Counted from the first letter of the stretch, positions 43,093 to 50,668 are shown. The stretch: 50,668 nt of DNA from Candidatus Acidiferrales bacterium (GCA_025451835.1 JANWJR010000032.1:1-50668), one strand, 5' to 3'. A program made the numbers and translations. Notes: generated by a model not told the origin, from the letters alone.

Positions 43093-44028
43093 TCAGTTCA
43101 CCAAATAAAACGTCACTTCGATGGGCATAGTGACGGGAACAGGAATGCCGTTTGGGCCCATTGCTGGCTTGAAGCGCCAACGCCGCACTGCTTCCATAGC
43201 TTTTTCATCAAAAATTGCGCCGCCGCTTTTCACAATCTCAATATTCGCCGCATGGCCGTCTGCCCGAATAACTCCCTTCATCAGCACAGTCACTTTATCC
43301 TTTGACCCGCGCCCTTCTCTTGGAAATTCGGGCGGTGGACAGTAAACACAGCTTGGGTATCCCACTCCGTCCACACCAGGCTTCGCTGCAGGAAGTTCGC
43401 TGCCGGCATCATTACGAGAAGTTCCGGCGCCATCTTTAGATGTAACTTCTGGAGGTTCAGGTTCGGCAAAACTGTGCATGTCTCTTATGAAAGTGATCGT
43501 GCTGTCCCACCGAAACTTTCCATCAATAAAAAAGAAGTAGCCAATATGATCCGGTTTCTGGTTCTTGTTGGTCCCTGACGGATTCCAGTCGGCGAGAAAC
43601 ACATCGAGCGGGGCGGCGAGGGTACCGAACATCTTCGCTGAGTCCACTTTTTGGACCGACACTTGACCAGGTAGATGTGCCAGCTGGATCAGATATTCCT
43701 GGAAATGCGATTCGTTTTCTTCGAGCATTTTCCCGTAGGGGTCCGCCCAACTCTCGCCTTTCTCTTTTCCAAAAGTTGCCGTGAACCAAACCTCCGAATT
43801 TGGTATCTCGGTCTCTTTAATCAAAGCCTTAAGTTGCACAGTGTCATCGGTCTTTGCAGCTTCCAACATACCCCGGAGGAGCAGGCGCAGGCCGTCAGCA
43901 TCGTCTGAGTAGGCCTGCAATGGGAGTGACTCCTTCGATTCTCGCGAAAGGCCACTTGGAGGCAGAAGCAGTGAAACCGAGATCACAGAAATCGTGAATA
44001 GAACGAGAATGTATCTGTTCGATTGCAT
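43093..44028 (-). CDS. TonB C-terminal domain protein with an unusual N-terminal domain
   Basis: 311 aa. An N-terminal hydrophobic helix (ILVLFTISVISVSLLLPPSG) acts as signal or anchor. Residues about 40-185 form an unrecognised domain (LRLLLRGMLEAAKTDDTVQL, YFFFIDGKFRWDSTITFIRD) that looks like a SnoaL/NTF2-type small domain. After a polar linker comes SCVYCPPPEFP and a full TonB C-terminal domain (MKGVIRADGHAANIEIVKSG, AMEAVRRWRFKPA). TonB domains contact the TonB box of outer-membrane receptors; the receptor encoded 6 kb away is an obvious candidate. No ExbB/ExbD is present, so it may borrow a general motor. Confidence 0.87.
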   Translation of the reverse strand: MQSNRYILVLFTISVISVSLLLPPSGLSRESKESLPLQAYSDDADGLRLLLRGMLEAAKTDDTVQLKALIKETEIPNSEVWFTATFGKEKGESWADPYGKMLEENESHFQEYLIQLAHLPGQVSVQKVDSAKMFGTLAAPLDVFLADWNPSGTNKNQKPDHIGYFFFIDGKFRWDSTITFIRDMHSFAEPEPPEVTSKDGAGTSRNDAGSELPAAKPGVDGVGYPSCVYCPPPEFPREGRGSKDKVTVLMKGVIRADGHAANIEIVKSGGAIFDEKAMEAVRRWRFKPAMGPNGIPVPVTMPIEVTFYLVN

Positions 44029-44036
44029 GGCCTCTA

Positions 44037-44042
44037 ATTATA
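44037..44042 (-). promoter_or_regulatory. Perfect TATAAT eight bases before the TonB-C gene (leaderless candidate)
   Basis: Minus strand TATAAT ends 8 nt before the ATG at 44028; TTGCCA lies 15 nt upstream as a weak -35. AGAGG two bases before the ATG is too close to act as a normal ribosome binding site. Confidence 0.4.
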
Positions 44043-44200
44043 GTAATCAAGAAGCAATGGCAAGACGCATTTTGGTCCACTGGCCGACAGCTCGGAAGCC
44101 GGGCTTTTCGGACGCCGCGCCATGCTGTTTTGGGCTGATGTCTTACCCAAACCAACGTAATGCAGGCGATTTATCCCAACTATCGTTGCCGCCGATATGA

Positions 44201-44210
44201 CTCGTACGAG
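44201..44210. promoter_or_regulatory. Perfect palindrome CTCGTACGAG, possible operator
   Basis: Ten-base perfect palindrome, 74 bp upstream of the -35 box of the hydrolase 3 operon. The distance suits an activator. Seen once in the control regions read here. Confidence 0.25.
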
Positions 44211-44283
44211 CCGCAGCGCACACGATTGCGGCAAGGCCGCCGGCCAAGGAGTTCGCACGAATGACGCTGAAGCGGGTTTCCAC

Positions 44284-44312
44284 TTGACTTGCACCGCGTC
44301 GCGAATTATAAG
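44284..44312 (+). promoter_or_regulatory. Strong sigma-70-type promoter of the hydrolase 3/kinase/transporter operon
   Basis: TTGACT, exactly 17 nt, TATAAG: five of six matches in both boxes. It is the best standard promoter in the window. Transcription should start near 44319, about 90 nt before the ATG at 44409. Confidence 0.6.
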
Positions 44313-44408
44313 CACGCAGCCCGAAATGAATCCTTGCCTCCGAAATACATCGCTTGTCGCCAACAAACTGCCGCATCGCTTGACAGCGAAAACTGTCCGG
44401 GAGAAACC

Positions 44409-45554
44409 ATGAACGCCGTTCCAGGAGTCTGTCGCGCCATCAGCCCCAAAGCCCTTGCGTTCGCCGCGTGCATTTTGTTTCTGGCGATACCGTCCAGGGC
44501 ACAGTCGAAACGAAAAGTCATTATCGATCAGGACGCTCGCGGTCCGGCGACAACCGATCAGCAATCGATGCTCGTATTTCTGCAGTCGCCGGACGTCGAG
44601 CCTCTGGGCATCACCGTGGTCAGCGGAGACCAATGGCGCGATGAAGAAGTGGCGCATACCCTTCGTATGCTCGAAATCATTGGCCGAACAGACGTCCCGG
44701 TGCTCCCGGGCGCCGTCTTCCCCCTGATCAATCGCATGGAGCTGATCGATCGCTGGGAGAAGCTTTACGGCCTGGTGAGATATGAAGGCGCGTGGAACGG
44801 CCACAGACCGGGAATGAATCTGGGCGAAGGCGTGCGCGGAACGTACCATGCCCCTTACGTAGTGCCGCCGCTCGTCGAAGGAAATCCGACGACCAAGCCT
44901 TCGGAAGAAGACGCGGCACATTTCATCATCCGCATGGTCCACAAATATCCCCACGAGGTGACCGTCTATGCGGCTGGTCCGCTGACGAACATCGCGCAGG
45001 CGGTCAGCATCGATCCGCAAGTCCCCGACCTGGCTCAGGAACTCGTCATCATGGGCGGCTCGATCGCTCCGGTCCGCGATTCCCAAGAAACAACCACGCC
45101 GCGCCGCGAATTCAATTTCTGGTGGGACCCGGAAGCCGTGCACATCGTGCTGACCTCACCGTGGCATAAGATTACGATCACCACCGTGGATATCTCCATC
45201 AAGACGCGCATGACCAAAGCCATGATCGCGGAGATTGCCAAATCGCCCAGCCCCGCCTCTCGGTACATTGCGAAATACGCCGACGAAGAATATATGTGGG
45301 ACGAGCTTGCCGCCGCGGGCTGGCTTGACCCCAGCATCATCACCCGGGAAACCCAGCTCTACATGGACATCGACATTTCACACGGCGCGAATTATGGCAA
45401 CGTGCTGGTGTGGAATCCCGGTGAGCAACCGGGACTTGGCGAGCAACTCGTTCACTTGCCCGAGGAGCTAAACACTCAAAAGTTCTATAAGATGTTCATC
45501 GGCCTGATGAGCCGCCCTACGGCAGGGGCGCGCTCGCCGGTCCAAGCCAACTGA
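44409..45554 (+). CDS. Secreted nucleoside-hydrolase-family protein 3 (variant active-site loop)
   Basis: 381 aa from ATG 44409 with GGGAG five bases upstream. Signal peptide (ALAFAACILFLAIPSRAQ). Family landmarks: VYAAGPLTNIAQAV, LVIMGGSIAP, REFNFWWDPEAVHIVL, MWDELAAAGWLDP. Like hydrolase 2 it has the altered loop IIDQDARGPATTDQQS (Asp 40, 42, 50) and Trp before the last aspartate; long stretches such as WRDEEV-HTLR-LEIIGRTD are shared, so the two are clear paralogs. It starts an operon with the PfkB kinase (8 bp later) and transporter, which suggests that ribose freed here is taken in and phosphorylated. Confidence 0.9.
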   Translation: MNAVPGVCRAISPKALAFAACILFLAIPSRAQSKRKVIIDQDARGPATTDQQSMLVFLQSPDVEPLGITVVSGDQWRDEEVAHTLRMLEIIGRTDVPVLPGAVFPLINRMELIDRWEKLYGLVRYEGAWNGHRPGMNLGEGVRGTYHAPYVVPPLVEGNPTTKPSEEDAAHFIIRMVHKYPHEVTVYAAGPLTNIAQAVSIDPQVPDLAQELVIMGGSIAPVRDSQETTTPRREFNFWWDPEAVHIVLTSPWHKITITTVDISIKTRMTKAMIAEIAKSPSPASRYIAKYADEEYMWDELAAAGWLDPSIITRETQLYMDIDISHGANYGNVLVWNPGEQPGLGEQLVHLPEELNTQKFYKMFIGLMSRPTAGARSPVQAN

Positions 45555-45562
45555 GGGAATCG

Positions 45563-46537
45563 ATGCCAGTCAACCCAAACGTGGACGTCGTTGGAATTGG
45601 AAGCTGCACGGTGGATTATTTTGCAATCGTTCCGCGATTGCTCGGCCCTGAAGAGAAAATTAATGCTGAGCGAATGGAAGTTCATGCGGGCGGCGTGACG
45701 GCCAATAACCTGACGCAAGTGGCACGGCTCGGCGCGAGCACTGGCTGGCTGGGATTGATTGGCGACGACGAAAACGGCCGCATCATTCAGAAAGCCTTCG
45801 CGGACGATGGAATGGACCTTTCGGGAGTCGAAGTGGTGAAGGGCGAGCGCTCGTCGCTCACCTGGATTCCCGTGGACGCGGCCGGCGAGCGTTGCATCTA
45901 CATGTTCCCCAACGTCACCGGAAAGATTTCCATCTTTCAAGTGCGAAACCGGTTTGCAGCGCACATCCAAAAAGCGAAACATTTCCATACAGAGGCGTCT
46001 CAGCTTGCCATCGCCCCTGTGAAGGAAGCCATGCACGTGGCGAAAGATGCGGGAGTGCGGATCATTTTCGACCTCGATGTCTCGCCGAATTTCTTCGCCG
46101 CCGCCAATCTGGGCACGCAAGAGGACCTATGCGACGCCTTGACCTTGGTCGATGTTCTGAAACCCTGCAAGGCTGCCGCGCGTGAAATGACGGGTGAATC
46201 GGACTACGACAAAATTGCGGAACAGCTCCTCAAGCTCGGTCCAAAACTCGTTGCCGTTACGATGGGCGCGGAAGGCTGCCTGATCGCCACGCGCGAAAAA
46301 CGCGTTCATGTTCCCGCGTTCAAAGTCGATGTGGTGGACACAACGGGTGCGGGAGATGCTTTCATGGGAGGCTTGTCCTTTGGCCTCCTGCAGGGATGGG
46401 ATCTCGAGCGCGTGGGATTGTTTGCCAACGCTTGCGCGGGGCTTTGCTGCACGAAGGTCGGCGCGCGAGCAATGTCAAAATACGACGAGGTGGCGGCCTT
46501 CATGGCAAAGAATCCAACGAAAGCCTCCGCTTCTTGA
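45563..46537 (+). CDS. PfkB-family (ribokinase-like) carbohydrate kinase
   Basis: 324 aa; GAGGGA four bases before the ATG, only 8 bp after hydrolase 3. No signal peptide, so cytoplasmic. PfkB signatures: VHAGGVTANNLTQVARLG near the N-terminus and DTTGAGDAFMGGLSFGL (anion hole and catalytic Asp in GAGD) near residue 262. Substrates of this family include ribose, adenosine, inosine and 2-keto-3-deoxygluconate. Given the hydrolases before it, ribose or a nucleoside is the likely substrate; that choice is from context only. Confidence 0.9.
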   Translation: MPVNPNVDVVGIGSCTVDYFAIVPRLLGPEEKINAERMEVHAGGVTANNLTQVARLGASTGWLGLIGDDENGRIIQKAFADDGMDLSGVEVVKGERSSLTWIPVDAAGERCIYMFPNVTGKISIFQVRNRFAAHIQKAKHFHTEASQLAIAPVKEAMHVAKDAGVRIIFDLDVSPNFFAAANLGTQEDLCDALTLVDVLKPCKAAAREMTGESDYDKIAEQLLKLGPKLVAVTMGAEGCLIATREKRVHVPAFKVDVVDTTGAGDAFMGGLSFGLLQGWDLERVGLFANACAGLCCTKVGARAMSKYDEVAAFMAKNPTKASAS

Positions 46538-46620
46538 AGAGCCAGAGCCGCGGCCAATAAGGCCGGTTTCAAAAACGAGTCGGCCGGCAGCCGCCTCTGC
46601 GACGGACGAAAGGGTGGCAA

Positions 46621-47601
46621 ATGTTCACTCCGCAAACCTTGGGCATCGCTCTCGTGATGATGGTGACGAGCGCTATCTGTTGGGGATCCTGGGCCAACAC
46701 CTTCAAAGGCGTGAAGAATTACCGCTTCGAGCTTTTCTATTGGGATTATGCCATCGGCATTTTCGTGGCCTCGCTGGTCTTCGCCCTGACCATGGGCTCC
46801 TCCGGCCACGACGCTTCCAGTTTCCTCGCCAACGTCCGCTCGGCGGACGCCTCGAATATCGGCTGGGCGTTGCTCGCCGGAGTAATTTTCAATCTCGCAA
46901 ACCTTCTCCTCGTTGCGGCAATCGACATGGCCGGCCTGGCCACGGCATTCCCCGTTTCGATCGGTATCGCTCTCGTTGTCGGCGTGATTCTCAGCTATAT
47001 CCAGCAGCCCAAAGGAAATCTCGCGATGCTGTCGGGCGGCGTCGTTTGCGCGCTGATCGCCGTAATTCTCGATGGCAAGGCTTATGGCCAGCTCGGTACC
47101 GGGAAAGTGCCGTCGCGAAAAAGCATCATCACTTGCGTCGTCTCCGGAGTGCTAATGGGACTCTGGGCGCCATTCTCCGCGCGCGCACTCACGCGAGGAC
47201 ACACTCTCGGGCCATATAGCATCGCGGTTTTCCTCACGCTCGGCGCCCTGCTCTCCTGCTTCGTCTGGAACATTTATTTCATGAGGCGGCCGCTCGTCGG
47301 CGAGCCCGTCAACTTCAGCGGATACTTCCGCGGCTCCTCCGCCGGCCACCTGCTCGGCTTGTTCGGCGGCGCCATCTGGGCCGCGGGAACCGTATTTAAT
47401 CTTGTCGCGGCAAACTTCACCGGCGTTGCGATTTCCTACGCGATCGGCCAATCCGCGCCGATGGTAGCCGCGCTCTGGGGCATTTTCGCGTGGAAAGAGT
47501 TTGCCGGAGCGAACGCCAAAGCCAAATCGTATCTCGCCCTCATGTTCGTCTTTTACCTGGTGGCGATCTTGCTCGTCGCCCAAGCCAACACCGCCTCATA
47601 A
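46621..47601 (+). CDS. Ten-TM transporter of the GRP/ureide-permease type
   Basis: 326 aa; AAAGGGTG shortly before the ATG. About ten TM helices in two similar halves, as in DMT-superfamily carriers. Conserved stretches: ICWGSWANTFKGVKNYRFEL, FYWDYAIGIFVASLVFAL, FNLANLLLVAAIDMAGLATA and SGVLMGLWAPFSARAL. Relatives are annotated as glucose/ribose (GRP) transporters and are distantly like plant ureide permeases, which carry nucleobases and allantoin. Last gene of the hydrolase-kinase operon (83 bp after the kinase), so it likely brings ribose or base into the cytoplasm. Confidence 0.85.
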   Translation: MFTPQTLGIALVMMVTSAICWGSWANTFKGVKNYRFELFYWDYAIGIFVASLVFALTMGSSGHDASSFLANVRSADASNIGWALLAGVIFNLANLLLVAAIDMAGLATAFPVSIGIALVVGVILSYIQQPKGNLAMLSGGVVCALIAVILDGKAYGQLGTGKVPSRKSIITCVVSGVLMGLWAPFSARALTRGHTLGPYSIAVFLTLGALLSCFVWNIYFMRRPLVGEPVNFSGYFRGSSAGHLLGLFGGAIWAAGTVFNLVAANFTGVAISYAIGQSAPMVAALWGIFAWKEFAGANAKAKSYLALMFVFYLVAILLVAQANTAS

Positions 47602-47652
47602 CTTGTCGCTGCCGCCCAGCGCTTTCATCACCGCCGCGCGAGAATGCCGGCT

Positions 47653-49089
47653 CTACCCTGGCGGACGCCGGAAGCCTCCGCAAGCTTCCTCGATTTTTGC
47701 GGCGACTCCGAGCACTGCTTCGTCTTCCCACGGACGGCCAACCACCTGCACCCCGATCGGCAGCCCACCGAGTGATTGCCTCACCGGAACGACCGCCGCC
47801 GGATTCCCCAGCACATTGAACCACTGCGAATAGCTCATCGCCTTCAGATACTCAACCCGCTTGCCGTTTATCGTCCATTCGCGCTCGCCGTGACGAAACG
47901 CAGGCGCTGCGCTCACCGGACAGATCACAATCGGATGCGACTCCATCTTCGCGAGAAACGCGCCGCGAATCATATCGCGCTCAAGCAGCGTGTCGAGTAA
48001 TTCCCGGGCGCCGAGCGGCGGCTCGGCCGACACTCTCGCACGAAAATCGCGCAAAACCGGGCTCAGATCCTCTTCGTGGCCGGCGATTGTCGGCTCGAAC
48101 GCCATCTGTCCCGCCCGGCCAAATAAATTCCACCAGAGCTTCCAGACTCGCTCCAGTCCGGCTGGCTGCCACGTCTCCACCTCAAATCCTTGCTGGCGCA
48201 GCGCCTCGGCGGCCGAACGCACCGCAGCGGCAGTTTCCGGCGTCACACGCGTGACGCCGTCATCCTCGAAATAAGCGATGCGCAGCTTCTTCACTTCATC
48301 GCTGCTCCATCGCCGCAGCGGAACCGGCGCCGCACACGGATCGCCTGAGTCTGGTCCGGCCATTACTTCGAAGAGGCGCTCGACGTCGCGCACGGTTCGC
48401 GCCATCGGGCCAACCACGCCGAGTTGGGCGAATGGTCCTGCGGACCCAGGGTAGTGTCCTGTCGATGGAACTCGCCCGGGTGTTGGCTTCAATCCGCAGA
48501 TTCCGCTGAAATGCGCGGGCACTCGAATCGAGCCGCCGCCGTCGCTTCCCACTCCTCCCGCCACGCATCCAGACGCGATCGCCGCCGCTTCGCCGCCGCT
48601 CGATCCGCCGGGCGTGCGCTCCAAATCCCAAGGATTATTCGTGCGGCCGTGCAGCAGGTTGTCCGTCTCGTAAGCCATCAGGAATTCGGGAACATTTGTA
48701 TTCCCTAGAATGATTGCTCCGGCGGCGCGTAACCGCGCGACAAGAGGAGCGTCCGCCGCGGGTGTATTCCCTTTTCGCAACCGGCTGCCGCACTCGCTGG
48801 GCAAACCCGCAACGTCTATCGAGCTCTTGATAGATAGCGGCACACCGTGGAGCGGCCCGAGCGAATCCGGTCCGGAGCGCAAGCCCAGAGCTGCTTCGGC
48901 AATTCTTGCCTCCGCAAGAGCGCGTTCGGAATCCACGGTCACAAACGCATTTAGCTTTTGATTCACCTGCCCGATGCGTGCAAGGTGCGACTCCGTCAGT
49001 TCGACCGGCGAAATTTTCCTGGCTCGCACGGCTTGTGCCAAATCAATCAGGGACTTGTGGAACATCTCGCTCAAAGTAAATCCCCCCAT
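47653..49089 (-). CDS. Amidase (amidase-signature family)
   Basis: 478 aa from ATG 49089; the frame is open to 49200 without homology. The Ser-cisSer-Lys triad is intact: Lys 88 in PLSIKSSIDVAG, the cis-serine in TPGGSSGGEAAA (163/164) and the nucleophile Ser 187 in GSDGGGSIRVPAHFSG. Members hydrolyse diverse amides or act in GatA; without gatB or gatC nearby and with this C-terminus, a stand-alone amidase is more likely. No signal peptide, thus cytoplasmic. It is convergent with the transporter gene (51 bp gap). Substrate unknown; a link with nucleoside or ureide breakdown is only a thought from position. Confidence 0.9.
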   Translation of the reverse strand: MGGFTLSEMFHKSLIDLAQAVRARKISPVELTESHLARIGQVNQKLNAFVTVDSERALAEARIAEAALGLRSGPDSLGPLHGVPLSIKSSIDVAGLPSECGSRLRKGNTPAADAPLVARLRAAGAIILGNTNVPEFLMAYETDNLLHGRTNNPWDLERTPGGSSGGEAAAIASGCVAGGVGSDGGGSIRVPAHFSGICGLKPTPGRVPSTGHYPGSAGPFAQLGVVGPMARTVRDVERLFEVMAGPDSGDPCAAPVPLRRWSSDEVKKLRIAYFEDDGVTRVTPETAAAVRSAAEALRQQGFEVETWQPAGLERVWKLWWNLFGRAGQMAFEPTIAGHEEDLSPVLRDFRARVSAEPPLGARELLDTLLERDMIRGAFLAKMESHPIVICPVSAAPAFRHGEREWTINGKRVEYLKAMSYSQWFNVLGNPAAVVPVRQSLGGLPIGVQVVGRPWEDEAVLGVAAKIEEACGGFRRPPG

Positions 49090-49278
49090 TGCCGCGCTCT
49101 CATGCGCGCGAGAGTCCAAGAGTCTATCACTCGGTGTGGCTTCAGCCAGAAACGCCCGGGTTGTGGCGCCACCTGAGAATATGATTGACACCGTCGTCAC
49201 TGGGCGGCAAAATTCGCGGTCCGATAGATCCTAACGTTGCGTTTAGCGCAGCCCCGTTTTTCTTGTCGCGTGCATTGA

Positions 49279-50668
49279 ATGAGACGGTTTTCTTCCACGC
49301 TTCTAGCCATTCTCTTCGTCACGGCCGCGTACGTCTTCGCCTGGCCCTCCGCGAATGTTCCCTACTTCGGCGCAGTGGTTCTGCATGTCGTAAGCGGCGT
49401 TGCGCTCCTGTTCCTATTCGCCGTCGGAGCCCGCCGAATTTTGCGCGGCGTGTCGCTCGTCTCGCAAATCGCCTGGGTTTTCCTCTCGGTCGGCGGCGTT
49501 CTCGGAGTCATTTTGATCTACACCGGCACCCGCCGAAGCGAGTGGCCGCTGCTCTACACGCACATCGGCCTGTGCGTGGCTGGAGGAGCGTTTCTGGCTT
49601 CAGGCTGGGCGGCGCGTCGCGATTTCCTGGCAGGTTCAGCAGCCTCCCGCTTCGCGCGCAGCGTGCTCTTCCTCGCAGCCGCCGGACTGATCACGGCTGG
49701 CGCGTGGTGGCTGCGTACAGTGCCCTGGCAGCAAGCGCATCGCATCATAAATCCTGCGATGGCGCCATCCTCAATGGATGGCGAGGGAGACGGGCCGAGC
49801 GGCCCCTTTTTCCCGAGTTCCGCGCAGACCGTCGACGGCAGGCACATTCCCGCGAACTACTTTCTCGAATCGCAATCCTGCCAGCGCTGCCATGCGGACA
49901 TTTACAACGAGTGGCAAGGCTCCGCGCACCATTTTTCTTCCTTCAACAATGCCTGGTACCGCAAAAGCATCGAGTACATGCAGGACACAGTCGGAGTTAA
50001 CTCCTCCAAATGGTGCGCTGGTTGCCACGATCCGGCGCTGCTCTTCAGCGGAATGTTCGACCGGCCAATTCGCGAAGTGGAAGACACGCCAGCCGGGCAG
50101 GCTGGCCTTGGCTGCATGATGTGCCATTCCATCGCGCGCGTGAAAAGCACCATGGGCAATGGAGATTTCGATCTCGAATATCCCGCGCTTCATAAGCTCG
50201 CGGCCAGCGCCAATCCGTTTCTCCGGTGGACCCATGATTACTTGACGGAGCTGAATCCCGAGCCGCACCGGCGCGTTTTTCTAAAGCCATTTATGCGCGC
50301 GCAAACGGCCCAGTTCTGTTCGGTGTGCCATAAAGTCCATCTCGATGTGCCGGTCAACCACTATCGCTGGTCGCGTGGCTTCAACGAGTACGATAACTGG
50401 CAGGCGAGCGGCGTATCGGGAGAGGGCGCGCGCTCCTTCTACTATCCGGCGAACCCGCAGATGTGCGCGGATTGCCACATGCCCGCAACGCGCTCCACCG
50501 ACCTCGGTAATATCGATGGATTCATTCACTCTCACCGCTTCCCTGCGGCGAATACCGCGCTGCCATTTGTGAACGATGACCCCAACCAACTGAATACCGT
50601 CGAGCAATTTATGAAAGACAATCAGTTGCGCGTTGATGTGTTCGCAATCTCGCCGGAGGCGCCCAATC
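49279..50668 (+). CDS. Membrane-anchored multiheme cytochrome c, partial
   Basis: Read by direct translation from ATG 49279; open to the window edge (463 codons seen). The first about 155 residues hold four TM helices (for example TLLAILFVTAAYVFAWP, VVLHVVSGVALLFLFAV, IAWVFLSVGGVLGVILIY, VLFLAAAGLITAGAWWL). The rest is periplasmic with five heme-c motifs: CQRCH (201), CAGCH (246), CMMCH (279), CSVCH (347) and CADCH (396), with further His as possible distal ligands. This suggests an electron-transfer or reductase module. More hemes may follow beyond the edge. Divergent from the amidase gene. Confidence 0.9.
   Translation, partial: MRRFSSTLLAILFVTAAYVFAWPSANVPYFGAVVLHVVSGVALLFLFAVGARRILRGVSLVSQIAWVFLSVGGVLGVILIYTGTRRSEWPLLYTHIGLCVAGGAFLASGWAARRDFLAGSAASRFARSVLFLAAAGLITAGAWWLRTVPWQQAHRIINPAMAPSSMDGEGDGPSGPFFPSSAQTVDGRHIPANYFLESQSCQRCHADIYNEWQGSAHHFSSFNNAWYRKSIEYMQDTVGVNSSKWCAGCHDPALLFSGMFDRPIREVEDTPAGQAGLGCMMCHSIARVKSTMGNGDFDLEYPALHKLAASANPFLRWTHDYLTELNPEPHRRVFLKPFMRAQTAQFCSVCHKVHLDVPVNHYRWSRGFNEYDNWQASGVSGEGARSFYYPANPQMCADCHMPATRSTDLGNIDGFIHSHRFPAANTALPFVNDDPNQLNTVEQFMKDNQLRVDVFAISPEAPN

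Larger units (their letters stand above)
44029..44408. other. Divergent control region of the hydrolase 3/kinase/transporter operon
   Basis: 380 bp between the minus-strand TonB-C gene and hydrolase 3. It contains the TonB-C promoter at the left edge, a 10-bp palindrome (44201-44210) and a strong plus-strand promoter (44284-44312). The frame ahead of hydrolase 3 is open from 44289, but no binding site or domain supports that extension. Confidence 0.55.

Noticed and set aside
47602-47652. Terminator between the convergent transporter and amidase genes
   Set aside because: No stem followed by a T-run is visible in the 51-bp gap.
49185-50000. 271-codon ORF in a different frame over the cytochrome start
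   Set aside because: Arg/Ser/His-rich shadow; the frame from 49279 has TM helices and five CxxCH motifs.
1-50668. tRNA, rRNA, CRISPR, insertion sequence or phage genes
   Set aside because: None was seen on either strand by reading; no direct repeat arrays, transposase motifs or integrase motifs.

Overview
The window looks like a chromosomal segment of an Acidobacteriota-type Gram-negative bacterium, probably of the Terriglobia/Acidobacteriia kind. This is an inference from gene content: an Oar-like TonB-dependent receptor with an N-terminal carboxypeptidase-regulatory-like domain, an FG-GAP/UnbV (CRTAC1-type) secreted protein, many NtrC-type regulators, GC-rich codon use and several lineage-typical secreted proteins of unknown function. 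No rRNA, tRNA, CRISPR, phage or insertion sequence was seen.

Left part (1-23.9 kb): signal transduction. On the minus strand lie an FHA-GAF-SpoIIE phosphatase (cut by the window edge), a pseudo-receiver protein with a histidine phosphotransfer helix but no ATPase domain, a hybrid histidine kinase and an NtrC-type regulator. Divergent from these is a plus-strand operon of sigma-54 regulator, HAMP/PAS kinase and proline-rich lipoprotein. Then come glycine oxidase (thiO), a glycine-zipper secreted protein and a CHASE4 hybrid kinase. A polysaccharide deacetylase with a small zinc-ribbon protein, and a membrane protein with an ICMT-like methyltransferase, form two small operons. A minus-strand operon of an unknown secreted protein, a short peptide-binding-type solute-binding protein, an NtrY-like kinase and an NtrX-like regulator closes the block.

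Middle (24-33.1 kb): a band-7/SPFH protein, a tiny membrane protein, a site-2 protease with CBS domains, a Rieske protein with a YncE-like beta-propeller, a MacB-type permease without its ATPase, a stand-alone receiver, a small secreted protein, and the FG-GAP/UnbV protein.

Right part (33.5-47.6 kb): the most interesting region. It appears to be an envelope-located nucleoside scavenging locus. It holds three secreted nucleoside hydrolases, a TonB-dependent receptor whose stop codon overlaps the start of an exported and divergent homolog of the queuosine-salvage glycosylase (Qng1/DUF2419 family), a TonB-C protein, a PfkB-family kinase and a ten-helix transporter of the GRP/ureide-permease type. 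The inferred route is outer-membrane uptake of a nucleoside-like compound, cleavage of its N-glycosidic bond in the periplasm, import of ribose or base, and phosphorylation by the kinase. A TPR protein and a PH-domain membrane protein are interspersed on the minus strand. The window ends with an amidase and a membrane-anchored multiheme cytochrome c (five CxxCH motifs before the edge).

Two wider patterns stand out. Two copies of one REP-like hairpin sit at gene ends in terminator-like settings. Four genes have a good -10 box only 6-10 nt before the start codon, suggesting leaderless or near-leaderless mRNAs.
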